In this document: positions 24,901 through 36,199 of the stretch, piece by piece
How the letters are laid out: the number at the start of each line of letters is the position of its first letter
Position numbering within the stretch: position 1 is the stretch's first letter
Assembly: GCA_009982845.1 (NCBI GenBank)
Contig: JAADKB010000012.1
Location: forward strand, 124,001 to 188,000
DNA from: Delphinella strobiligena
Taxonomy: Eukaryota > Ascomycota > Dothideomycetes > Dothideales > Dothioraceae
Reading direction: 5' to 3'
Length of the DNA stretch: 64,000 bases
Notes under the pieces: model-generated
Told to the model about the DNA's origin: nothing
What the model saw: the letters and a program-made list of their open reading frames with translations, nothing else
Database searches by the model: none
Translations under genes and position numbers: made by a program

Positions 24901-25228
24901 GCTAGCATCGCTGGGCTACGATGTGCTTACCGCCGACGATGGTCAAGCAGGTATCGACGAAATCCTCGAACACGACGCCACTGTCGACGCAATCATCATG
25001 GACGAAAGCATGCCTCGCAAATCCGGTACCATAGCGACCAAAGAAATTCGTGAAATGGAGGCATCTGGCGTCCTCAGCCGCAGGAGACCTATCATTGCTG
25101 TAACAGCAGTAGTCAACCCAGCGGCTCAATCGAACTTCCTGGCAGTGGGTGCAGATGATTTTCTCGCCAAGCCCCTCAGTCTGGCCAAACTTAGAGATAC
25201 TCTGGCTACGCATCTGGCGCGTAGCTGA
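21965..25228 (+). CDS. MHYT-domain hybrid histidine kinase
   Basis: My model is join(21965..23202, 23264..23451, 23503..23697, 23755..24821, 24875..25228), 3042 bases for 1013 residues, with all introns GT-AG and in frame. It is a membrane sensor of a two-component phosphorelay. The N-terminal MHYT sensor comes in two blocks: TM helices at about 18-100, with a degenerate first motif (ALHEIAML), and TM helices after residue 300 with ITAMHYCGIAGL and NGMHHSGM. Between them is a charged cytosolic insertion of about 200 residues. The HisKA H-box is ASASHEIRTPLHHL with His499. The HATPase boxes are N (NLLSNALKFT, about 613-622), G1 (DTGVG, about 644) and G2 (GTGLGLSI, about 672). A receiver domain follows with E893/D894, phospho-acceptor Asp939 (IIMDESMP), Thr973 and Lys995. 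A second receiver-like stretch at about 705-830 lacks the acceptor Asp. MHYT domains are proposed to sense diatomic gases through metal; the ligand here is unknown. Confidence 0.92.
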
Positions 25229-26040
25229 GTTGATCGAAAATTTCGCCGACCTGTTCATTATACTCAGCGGCATTGCCTTTGTTGACGACCTGATACTCCA
25301 TATCTGGAGGCAGAGACAAAAGCCAAGACCGCGAAACGACTCCTCAAGCCACTATATGCGGAAAACCAGCTGCTACGACCAGCGCGGCACACCAAAAGAA
25401 GGCAGGTACCTCTCGGATCGAATCGGACCCGACTGCAAACCATGTATCACCATGTCCTTCACGTCTATTCTCTGTCACATCTATTCTCTGTCCCATATTT
25501 TTCGACAAAAAGTCGTTGTCTTCTATGATAGTCAGCAGTCCGTCTAGCTTTGTTCATATAGCAAAATCCGTGTCAATGAAAGCATTCAAACATTCAAGTT
25601 GTACAGCGCAAGCGCAAAGGCGTGTATCACTTGAGTGATTTTCTTCTTTACTGGTTATAGTGGCAATCCGTAGAACCCTTGCTCGAATTTTGATGCTGCT
25701 TTCCTCCGCTCCTACGGTGGCAATGTGAGGTGAGTGCTCAGCTGTTCATGGGTAGATCCTTTGCGTTGTGGAGCAAGTACTACGCTATACCTCCACCAAG
25801 AAGCATTGAAACTAACGAATATTATGGGCTATAGGCAGCTGAAGACTTGGAATGATGTCTGCGAGGTCGGCAATATCGGCCTAGAATAATGGAGGGCTGT
25901 GAAATTGTGTTTACCAACTTCTTATAACAGCACAATTGATCTACGAACAAACTTGTTACAACACAAGCTGGCTTGAGAAGACTCGCCATCTCTGCTCTTT
26001 GCTCTCGAACCACCTCACCCAGCCCACAATCACAGCAGAT
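25229..26040. other. Intergenic, no gene seen
   Basis: This is the 3' flank of the histidine kinase. No supported gene is present. Confidence 0.5.
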
Positions 26041-26717
26041 ATGCCGCCTCGAAAGCCTCGCCAGTCAGTGGACGTCCCAACAATCCACCAGGAGGAACCA
26101 CCACCGCATCAACGAGACGCAAACCGACAGCAGCCCTGTCTCGCCACCACAGCCCGCAGTCGAGACGCGACCTCCGAGAATCCTCTACACGACGCTCTGG
26201 AGCAACAAGCACATTTAAAAGCCACGGCCACAGCCCTAGACCGCGACTGGTTCGGCCGCACTAATCGCTGTGACATTTACATTCGCGAGTCTCGATATCT
26301 ACGCTTCTTGTATAAGGTACAGAAGAAGACCGGGCGACGACGCAGAGAGCTGGGGCCGAAATAGCGGAGAGCGGAACAGGTCTGGGGGTAAGATTTCCCT
26401 GGGCCAGTGATCTGATCAGGTTTAGGACCAACTACGTGAACGAGATATATATTCTGGCTACGAGGCGTCGTGCTGGGAGCAGTGGTGTGCTGTGTGGCGT
26501 TCGCTGTACAGCGTGAGCGATGAGGATGATCAAGTGCTAGATGTTTGGGTCAAAAGAACGCGGCAAGGCAGAGTTGCTGAGGAAAGTGTACGGCGATAGG
26601 GTCATATACGATCCGGAGTATTATTGCATACCTGCTTTGTTCGATGAGAAGATTGGAGAATTGAAGGAAGAGGAAAAGACGACTGATGTGAAACGATATT
26701 CGCTTCACGGAGGTTGA
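26041..26717 (+). pseudogene. Broken small gene next to LINE copy B
   Basis: An ATG frame runs from 26041 (MPPRKPRQSVDVPTIHQEE) through RESRYLRFLYKVQKKTGRRR to a TAG at 26362-26364. Coding-like sequence resumes after a possible short intron (donor GTAAGA near 26388) as ERDIYSGYEASCWEQWCAVW and DEDDQVLDVW. After a one-base shift near 26560 it continues as GKAELLRKVYGDRVIYDP, EYYCIPALFDEKIGELKEEE and on to a stop at 26717. Together they read like one small fungal protein of a family I know only as hypothetical. The TAG may derive from TGG by G to A. It ends about 180 bases from the tail of copy B. The join of the first part to the second is inferred; the frameshift in the second part is the firmer observation. 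Confidence 0.5.
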
Positions 26718-26884
26718 CAGCTAGGTCGAGGTCAGGAAATTGGGGACGCAGCCCGTGTAAGCCAAGCTATGGGGCGGGTTTTGCACATTGATGGCTGATA
26801 GCCACGTTCCGGGTCATGAACTTTGGTCTTTCAATGACGAAGTCCTGAGGACTTGACTCTGATCTTTGCGTACAGAACGGCACA

Positions 26885-26896
26885 TGGTCCTCCCTG
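26885..26896. repeat. Target-site duplication, left (3' side) of LINE copy B
   Basis: TGGTCCTCCCTG occurs here and again at 32815-32826, bounding copy B exactly. Confidence 0.9.
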
Positions 26897-29800
26897 ATTG
26901 ATTGATGATTGATTATTTCATACGCTATGCGCTTGCCACTGGAAGCATAAGCAACTACTATTTACTTATTTACTAATTACATAAATGTTTGTAGGGCCTG
27001 CGTCTCATTCTATAGCTCAACTGTTAGGATGCCTATGCATCTGTTCTATTTAAGTACTTCTATAGCAATTGCTATATTCACTATATATATGTGTTTTTTT
27101 CTTCTTTTTTTCTTTTTTTTCTTATTTGTTCTCTTTGTTGCTCTCCAGCTCTCCCTTGCTGTCCTCTGTCTTGTCCCTTTAATCCTCCTGTTTAGCGTTC
27201 TCCTCTAGCCTTATACGCTCCTTTGTAAAGTCCAGTCTTCCTATATCTATTACGTACCTAATAGTTATATAGACTATATCTATATCTGCTTTCTATTAGT
27301 CTATTAGGCTATCCCTATAGGATTGCTTTATAATTATATAAGACTTTCGCTCCTTAATTATTTAAAAGATATTGCTAAATTTGAGGCTTAATATTTCTAT
27401 TAGTTTCTATCTTTAGATTAAGTATCTAAAATAGAGCAATATAAAGTGTCAGACTATTTCCTCTCCTTAGCTGCATTTATATTAGCCTATATCTATTATT
27501 TTAATAATTGCTAAGAACTTATTTAGATAGGCATATCCTATTTGAAGTTATAATAGGATAGCAGCTTCCTTTCTATTTAACTTATTGTAAAATAGCATAA
27601 TGTATTTATTAGAAATAGTATTATCTATTATATAAAGGCTTTAACTAATATTTTATAGTTTTTAACGTTCTTTAATAAGGATTCTATTTTTAATAATATT
27701 CTATATTTATTTTATGCTATTTAGAATCCTCTTATCCTTACTTAATGCTATAGTAAAGGAACTTATAGCTTGTTTAGCTAATTAATCTAATTTAACGTAT
27801 TCTATAATAGCAAAATTTTTCAGGATTTATTAAATAGCTAGCTGTTCTTTAAGACTTATATAGTAATTAACTATGTAAAGGATATTTTATATTATTATAG
27901 CCCTGTTTTGGCTAATCTAGTAATTAATTATCTAAATAGCTGTTTTACTATTAAACTATATTAATACTTGCAAGAGCGGCTTTCTATAATTATAAAATAT
28001 TTCCAGTATAATTCCAGCTATTGTTATAGCTTTTTTAATTACAACTAGCTCTATTAATATACTGTCAGTATTATTTCCTAATTTGATTTATAAAGAGAGA
28101 ATGGACAGTAGTATAGGCGTTTTAAAGTATATAGCTATTCCAACTTCTATCTGTCTGTTAGCAATAAAGCTATTAATAAAGATATTCAGATATTAATCTT
28201 TTATTTTAAAATAGTTTTTATATGCTTTATTAGAACTATGCTAATTAGATTTATAGTTAATTATTGTTGTGCTTTATAGTAGGGCTACCTATACTAGGAT
28301 AGTTTCAATCCTTGTTTCTAATTTGCTTAGTTGTGTTTCTATATAATAAAGCGGAAAAGCGAACAATTTTGCTTTAGGTTTCTTAACTAGCTTTTAAAGC
28401 TATACTTTTAATGGATTAGTTTCTAGCAACATGTAGAGTCCTATCTAAAGTGAGCCAATCTTTAACTGAAGTTAGACATATAGGAGGGGAAGCAATGCCT
28501 TAGCACTAAATGCCTTAACTAATATTATATAAAAGCACTTAACTACTACTTAGGCTCTTATCCGTTATATAGAATTAAGGATTTTAGCAGTGCTGTTATC
28601 TATCTTTCCTCTAAGGAGCTAAAAGTACTATATTATTATTGCATAGTTAGTTCTTAAGGCCACTGTAGCTTAGTATAGTTGACATGCTGATTGCAGTCTG
28701 ATATAAAAGAGGCGTTTAAGTTAACTAGCGCTCCTCTATCCTCTTATTTTGACTTTAGCTAAGTGATTTTTAAATTACAGCTCAGCATTAAAAATAACTT
28801 TTAAGATTCTCTCTTTTATTAAGGGCTTAATAACATAGTTGCCTACTCTTAATAGGGAATCAGTATTATTAATCTTCTTATAATTCTATGTGAAATATAT
28901 AAGGATTGTCTTATTATTTTTAAATGTGGCGCAACTATTCTTTACCTATTAGAGGGCTTTTAGAACCACTTTATTATTAAATACTAATATATTTCTTTCT
29001 ACTAATTCTAAAATAGCTTATTAAATATAGTTATTTATAAATCCTATATTGCCTTATTTCCTATTAATCTTCTCTTTTATTAAGAAGGCGTTAAAGAAGA
29101 TATATAAAATTTGGGCAAGTATAGAACTTTATAAAAGGCCTATTTTAATAAGAGTGACTTAACTTGATTCTGTTCTATTGATAAATACTATAGCTAATTA
29201 GTTAATATAAAAGGAGTTAACTTATACAACTAAATAGGTTAGGATTCCTTCTATATATAGCTGACTAGTTAATACTTATTTAGAAACGCTATTATATGCT
29301 CCTTTTACATTAGAGCTAATAAGGGAGAGGACCTTTTTTTGTTACTATGCTTTAAAGATTGTCTTAATAAGGAGAAGTAGCGCTTAATTGCATAATTATT
29401 ATAGCCTAGCTCTAAATTGTGTTTTTAAAAGGAGATTAAAAGTTTCTATTTAGTATAATATTCTTTTTGCTAGAATTAGTTCTATTAGCTTACTTAAGGT
29501 AGCTAAGAGGGAGATTAGGCAGTATGCTTTCGCTATATAGTAGTTAGGTTTCTCTAATTTTTATAATAGTAAAATTTGCGCTATTTTTTATATAGTTAAT
29601 ATATATCCTAATTAATACAATGCGTTAAAGATATTAGTGACTTAGTTATTTAAAATGGATTATAAGCATTTCTATACAATATTTAAAATGCTATTTATAT
29701 TTAGCGCTTTATATAGGCTGATTTTAGCTATTGCTTTAGTTATCTCTTTAACAGAGATATCCAGATTGTTTATATACTTTATATTAAGGTTTAGCGCATC

Positions 29801-32800
29801 CCTTTTCTAGCTTTCTAGAACTAATAGGAAAAAACATTAGAGTAGCTCAGTTGCTTTAGCATTATTACCTTTAAGCTCTATTTCTTAGCTTTCAATGCTA
29901 ATAACTATAATAAAAATGTTACTAAACGCTGATAGTTACAGGTCAAAGTACCTAGCTACTTTCCAGATATTGTCTGTCTGTGTTAGGAAGTTGTTTTAAT
30001 GTAGTTGCTTCTTATTATAGATGCTTTTATAAAACTAGTGCTTAGTTTATCTAGCTTTATAATAACTTTCTTTCCTATCTAGTTCTATAGTTTATAATAC
30101 ATTACTCTAGTTTAGTTGTTAAATGTATTTATTATAAAGCTTAGTAAGTTTATTATCCTATTATAATTTCATATATAGGGATTTTTTAACTATTAGGCTA
30201 TAATTGTAAATATATTGGCTCACTATGTTCTGAATCTCTGTAACTGCTTAGTTAAGCTTAGTAGTATTATTAATATTAGTAACTGATAGTTTCTATCCTT
30301 TAAGCGCTTTAATAGCTATATTCTAGTTTATCTTTTTAAAGTTATATTTAGCTTTTAATAAAGTAATTGTTTTAACCTTTTCAATTTAAAGTGTTATAGC
30401 TTTATAGTCCAACCTATATTAGGTTAGGTAGATACTGCATTCTGTAACCTGATCTTTTATTAAGTTAGACACTAGCATAAGGTTAATAATAGTTCTAAAG
30501 CGTCCTTTTAGGAATATAACTGTGCTGCTTAATAATGCTAAAAAGATATTATATTAATATATTTATAAAAGCACTAGTTCACTTTCTTTTATATATTATA
30601 ATTATGGCATATTGACTTTTTTTTATATTAGGTTATAGCAATTAAAGTCGCTTCCTATTATAATAAGGAGGTTTTCTCTATATTTTGATTTCGCTTCTTA
30701 AATAGTGCTACTTAGCGCATTAAGCCTAATAGTGACTGCCTCTTCTAAGTCCTATTTAGAGGAGGCATATTAGCTACAGCCTAGAATATAAATTAACGCA
30801 ATAAAAATATATCCTATTAAAATAGTAATAACCTTTATAGTTATATTTAATAACTATATAGAAACCTAAATAAATGGAATATTTTTATAAATATAAAATG
30901 TTAATTAAAATGTATAATGCGTTAGTCCTTCTTAATAAGTAGATAGAGTTATAGTAGTCTAGTACTAATATTAGGAAATATATAGTTTGCTATTAATATT
31001 TGTAATACTTAGTTTTATAATTATAATGGTTATAAACTGGCTAATAGACAGATTGTTAATAAGGCTAAGTTAAACTAGGGATTATCTATTTACATTTGCT
31101 AAAAGGAAATAGGTGTTTCCTATTATACATTACTTATAGTAACTTCCTATCTAGTTTGTTAACTAATAATAGTCTGCCATTCTGTGTCTCTATTATAAAT
31201 AGCCTGATTAGTGTCTTATCTTCCTTTTCAGATTTTACTAATTTATTATAGTATATAGAACACCTTATATCTATAATAATATATAGTCTATTATATACTA
31301 CATATTTAGAGGCTGTAGCTTTATATTTATTAGTTTTATAATTCTCTATATATTTACTACATTTTGTTAGTTAGCTACATTTAGCCTAATAGTAACTGTA
31401 TTTATTACAGTTATAGTATCTCTAAAGGCGTTAAAGTTTCTAGTATTTGCTAATTATAGCTATATTTTCGCTAAATTTAACACTTTGTTCTGCTAGAGCT
31501 TGTTAGGCATCCTCAGCTATAGCTAAGTAGACTACTATGGATCTAGCGGGTTTCTCTCCCTTAGATAGCTAGAATGCCTTAATAGCGCCTATAAACTTAT
31601 TTTTAATTATAAATGCTGCTATAAACTCTAGATAGATTTTATTTATACCTAGTATTAGGACTGCTATTCTAGGTACATTGTCAATTTTAATTAGGAAGCA
31701 ATTCTCTTTATAAGTCCAGACCATTTTAAATACTTAATAGAGCTATTTATTATTTAATTATAATTATATTACATCTTTTTTATTTTAAATAATAACTTTT
31801 ATAATTCTCACTCTTATTTAAATTCCTTTAATAATAATTATATATACTAATAGCTAAAATGCAATTGCTTTTTTAATTTTTTTTATTATAGCTTTACTAT
31901 TTATAGCCAGTTTATATTATTTAACTAGCATTTAGCTAATATTAATTATAATGCTTAGAAGTTGTTATAGCTTTTCTAAAGAAGTTAATAAGATTAATAG
32001 AGTTTCTTTATTTATATAAAGTTAAGTAGCTAATAATAATAGATTAATTAACCTTAATGCTATAAATATATATAAAATTAGTAATAATATTGCTATATTA
32101 AGGTTAGCTAAAGATAATAAGCTTAATTATTTAAAGGTTAAAAGGACTGTTCTTCCTTTATTAACGCTGGAGCTAATAGTCCTAATTTTTATATTAAGGA
32201 TTTTAATATCAGCTTTTAAATTAGCTAATTCAGTATTTATTATTTTAAATTCCTTTTTAAGCTTTTTAATCCTTATAAGCAAGTATTTAAATCTTATTTT
32301 AGTAATATTAAGCTTTATTTTAGTAATGTCGAGTTTTTTTTATAATAACGTTAAGTAACGCTATCAGAGCAATATTCTCCTAATGGAGGACCTCGTTCTG
32401 AGTCTTAAGTTGCTTAAGCAGTTTATTGAGTTTTAATAAATTGCTTAAGCAATTTATTAAGTTTACTATTCTAAGCGTTTATTGCTTTTTTAATAAAACG
32501 TTTCATTATATTTTTTAGCGAAGATAATATTATTACTTGGACTAAGAGAGCAAATAGGCTGAATCAGCCCTTTGCTACTTTGTCTAGTACTCCTAGCTCT
32601 TCTTTAAGCTGCTATAGCAGCAATTAGTCCCTTTAAAGACAACGCTAGTATGATTATAGTAACAGCGTCGCTAGGATGGTCGGGCGGCACCCTTTCCTTT
32701 GATTAAAATCGACGGGAGTTGGATAGTCCGACTCGTCGAGTTGGCTTGTAGATGAAACTGTCAATAAAATGATGAATATCGATAAAAAATTATCGATGTT

Positions 32801-32814
32801 GGTTTTTAAAGACC
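26897..32814 (-). mobile_element. Tad-like LINE copy B, decayed, inverted
   Basis: This 5.9 kb element is on the minus strand. It is bounded by the 12-base duplication TGGTCCTCCCTG and has its AATC tail at the left. It shares the 5' end (ATCGATAA palindrome, then TTCATCATTTTATTGACAG), the interior and the 3' tail with copy A, differing mainly by C/T and G/A changes and small indels. On the minus strand the endonuclease segment is at 30633-30672 with GSDFNCY, keeping the Asp that copy A has lost. A reverse-transcriptase motif A remnant (SSNVKGAYNSVS) lies near 29283-29318. Stops in every frame and the AT-richness indicate RIP-type inactivation. Both ends appear complete, so this is a near-full-length rather than a 5'-truncated insertion. 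Confidence 0.9.
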
Positions 32815-32826
32815 TGGTCCTCCCTG
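32815..32826. repeat. Target-site duplication, right (5' side) of LINE copy B
   Basis: This is the second copy of TGGTCCTCCCTG, 85 bases before the 5S rRNA gene. Confidence 0.9.
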
Positions 32827-32911
32827 TCTGGACCTTTGGCTGGTTTGGCTGGCCTGATCACGGAGCTCCAACGCTTGAGACATTATATTCTATTGTGGCA
32901 GCATATTCAAC

Positions 32912-33030
32912 ACGCACGGCCATAGGCAGCTGAGAACTGGGCATCCCGTCCGCTCTGCCAGACATAAGCAGTTGACCAGCTGATTAGTACTACGGTGGGT
33001 GACCACGTGGGAATACCAGCTGCTGTACGT
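32912..33030 (+). rRNA. 5S ribosomal RNA
   Basis: This 119-base sequence has the conserved fungal 5S blocks: GGCCATAGGCAG near the start, CATCCCGTCCGCTCTG (internal control region) and TTAGTACTACGGTGGGTGACC near the end. The ends pair imperfectly: ACGCACGGC against GCTGTACGT has one mismatch and one G-T wobble. A run of about 18 T follows at once and would end Pol III transcription. Dispersed single 5S genes are normal in filamentous ascomycetes. A few positions differ from the sequences I remember, so a variant or decaying copy is possible. Confidence 0.88.
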
Positions 33031-33036
33031 CCAGTC

Positions 33037-33054
33037 TTTTTTTTTTTTTTTTTT
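33037..33054 (+). terminator. Pol III T-run terminator of the 5S gene
   Basis: An uninterrupted run of about 18 T begins 6-7 bases after the end of the 5S sequence. Confidence 0.85.
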
Positions 33055-33907
33055 TATATAAATTTCGTCTCCTTTTTTGCTTTCCCCCATTGCATTGACT
33101 GCGTGCGGCCTGCTCTCTGATGATGGACACGGCTGTGTTTTGGGGTAATGGCAGAAGTGTTGTGGTTTAGCGTTTTGCTGGACGCTTTATTGTCTAGGCT
33201 GTCGAGAGATGGACGAGTTGAGGAGAGTGTGACGGGATTGGTCCTGGGATGATATCTAAAAGCGTGAAACGTGCCTGGATTGGGTAAGTGGACTGTCTCC
33301 CAACATACAAAGACTATGAACTTACTAGCTGAGTCTTCTATCCATGGTACCAATTCAGGATGTTACTTCTTTGCAACGAGATCTTGTGCGCAAGATGCAT
33401 TCAGATAATCACACTCAATGTCATAGTCGGGGACTTGGCGTTAACATAAACGGTCTCCAGCAGTCGTAGCCTTAGCAGAGTGAATGAGTAACTTGAGTGC
33501 GAGGGTTCAGAGAAGCTCGGGTATAGCGAAAACATAGACGGCCAGTGGGACACCGGTCACGAGATCGGCGTAGTGGTGCGATAAGTACATGGTAGGCCAC
33601 CATAGCTAGAGAATGTACATACTCCAGATCACCCGGAGCTTAGGAAAGACGCAGCTCAAAATAGGGCCTCTAAAGTAGCAGAAACTGCGTGCAACGAAGG
33701 AAAGGCTCCGGACACCTTTGGTGAGATGGTGAAGACAAAGGTGTCGAAACTCATGCCCTGTTAACAGCTCTTCGATTCAACTCAGACCTGCTAGAGATCT
33801 AGGGATGAAGTAATTGCTGGAGCCAGGCCTAGAGGTTCTCGTACCATGGTGGCGAGCAGGAAAATGTTACTTGGAGATGTATCCACATGCGCAGGCGAAA
33901 GTTGCAG
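33055..33907. other. Intergenic, no gene supported
   Basis: Only short frames without motifs are present. Confidence 0.5.
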
Positions 33908-34240
33908 TCATACCCGAACAAAAAAAAGACCAAACTGCGCGTCATATTGAGCCCACCCATGGGCTTTCAACGTCCGGATCCGTATCAAGCGGTGGGATGA
34001 AATGTCTCGAGAGATGTCGGCCAGGGACGGCAACGCAGCCTCAAGACTAATCGTCGATGAAGGCGTGGCGGCATAGTTTGCGAAACTTGGCGGCGCGGCG
34101 AGAACATGTGAATATGGGTGTTGTATGCTATTGACTATTGGAATGACCGAGGTTTCAGCGCATGTGACGACTGCGACTGGATCATGACCACAAATAAGAA
34201 GGAGCGTAAGAAAAGCCCAGGCAGTTCGTACCAAGGCCAT
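33908..34240 (-). CDS. Possible small secreted protein
   Basis: This is a single open frame of 110 residues. It starts with MALVRTAWAFLTLLLICGHD, which has a positive N-terminus and a hydrophobic core like a signal peptide, with a plausible cleavage after TCA at about residue 28. The rest is Ser/Ala/Ile-rich with no Cys pattern. I recognise no family. The frame could be a chance open reading in a gene-poor region, so this is only a candidate. Confidence 0.3.
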   Translation of the reverse strand: MALVRTAWAFLTLLLICGHDPVAVVTCAETSVIPIVNSIQHPYSHVLAAPPSFANYAATPSSTISLEAALPSLADISRDISSHRLIRIRTLKAHGWAQYDAQFGLFFVRV

Positions 34241-35326
34241 AGTGGAAACTAGGCGAATTGAAGCATCCAGCCATTGCTGTCCAATTTAGTCGAGATCATG
34301 AAATTCCCCATCGGACCATATGCATGCGAAGATCCCGAGAGCGCTCGTGTCATTCCTCCTCAATGCAGAGTAAAATCCTCTGCGTTATGTTGAAGGATTC
34401 AGACACAAACAGCTGCCCAATTACAATAAGCAGGGATTGAAGCCAGACTTGGCTCTCTTTCCCCAAGCCAATGCCAAGTCCTCAGCTTCAGACAGCAGCC
34501 TCCACGTTCCTAGGCTTGATTCATTTCAAGAGGTACCTTAGTCTTCTAATATCTCTTCATGGTGGATCTCCATACATCTTAGGGCTGTTGTGGAGATATT
34601 CCAGTCTTTACCAAAACATGAACAATGGCCTAGCAGTACCCTACAGTTTTACATCTTTCGTTTAGCTTAACTTCAGGCTATAGCCAAGATTATTGATCAA
34701 ATGTTTCCTTTTTGACCTCTGTTAACAATATGTAGCGCGGATTATGTTCCCTTCCGCCCGATTTTCACCACGCTAACCTGTCTCCAGACTGTTCAAAGGC
34801 ACATACTATTTGAGTCTTCAAGATGACATGCTCTGTTTCATAACGACCGGAGAAACATCTTAGACACACATTGGAGTCGCACATCGACTACTTCGTTGAA
34901 AAAGCTCTACTGTACACTGTATCTAGGAGAATTTCAAGACTAAAGCTAAGTCAACATATACAGTAGCTGGATTTCATGTGGTCATCTGTAGTCACCCAAT
35001 GTATCTTGGTGTCAATTAGTCGGTGTCCTAGCACTTGGTGTGCTGATCTTAACGTACCTCATTCAGTGATGTAGTTTCTACAGCCATTACATGTACTTGG
35101 TCCTATCCTATGCCATCCTCCGACATCGTAATCGACGTGTTTCACCGGTCAACTGCTTACTTGTAGCAGGGTGAGACGCCCACGAAAGGATGCCGGCTGC
35201 GAACATGGCCTATCACTAGCTCGGACCTGTTTTTATGGGCTGTGCACTATGCAGCCATTTGTCGATCATGTCTTGTGAAGGTGGTCACTCGGGGCAACCC
35301 TGAGTCGAAATCAGGTTAAGTGTTGC
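34241..35326. other. Intergenic, no gene supported
   Basis: No open frame with a convincing start, motif or splice structure is present. Confidence 0.5.
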
Positions 35327-35863
35327 CTTGTTTCCTCTCAATCCGTGGTTCCCGGCTTTTCACAATAACCCCTTCGACCAAATTCAAGGCGTTCAAGCCT
35401 TGGTCCGACATTGTGAACTCGCACAGAAGCTTCTCCCGACCGAGGACATGCCACCAGGCACACGTAGAGTCAAGGAGCAGGCATCGGCCAGCTCGCCGGT
35501 GCAAGATAAATTTTCAACGTACAATCTTTCGTGGGAAAAGCTCAAGAGCTTTCTAGACAGCAAATTTCCAGAGTGGATAGCGTACAAAGAAGAAAGGGCA
35601 TGTCAAACATGGTCTCTATCTCCGCTGGAAGATTCGTTGACTGACCAGTGTGTCTTGCGCTTGCAATAGATTGGCGACCAGTGGAAATTTGAGATTCCCA
35701 GACTGCTGACATCTGTAAGTCTACCAATCGGCATGGGTTTTCAATTTTGTGCGAGAGAAAGCTGAGCAAATTCAATGCATACAGGCTGAGCGGGACTCTT
35801 TTAAAAAGATGCGAGATGACCTGGCAAGAACATCGCACCCTTCCGTCACGCCTGAACACCGTT
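35327..35863 (+). pseudogene. Remnant of an unidentified spliced gene
   Basis: Coding-like sequence reads LFPLNPWFPAFHNNPFDQIQ and on to NLSWEKLKSFLDSKFPEWIA up to about 35668. It then continues as IGDQWKFEIPRLLTS (35670-35714) before a clear GTAAGT donor at 35715. After a CAG acceptor it continues as AERDSFKKMRDDLARTSH to a TAG at about 35863. There is no ATG in the first frame before an upstream stop at about 35302, so the start is missing or lies in an unseen exon. The family is unknown. Confidence 0.4.
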
Positions 35864-36199
35864 AGCTGAAAGCAGTCAGCACCATGAAAAGGGTGTGGGC
35901 CTCATATATGCAGGGCACGGGAGGATATATTAATCAATATAAATTGAGGACGTTGTCAGATACACATGCTCACCAGTACCGGACTGTGCCGCAAAAAAAG
36001 CCATTGTGAAGGTGTGCATATAAACGCTTTGTAACTACAATTACGTCAGTTCTGGCCTGTTTTATTGCTGATGATACAGTGCAGCGATTGATGGTAGCCT
36101 AGAAAGATATTGGGGAGCTATATCTTCAAGTACTGGTGGCGTCCGCTTGTTCTCCTCTGATTTGTTCTTCACGGTGTTCGTCATGACTCATGAGGAAAA

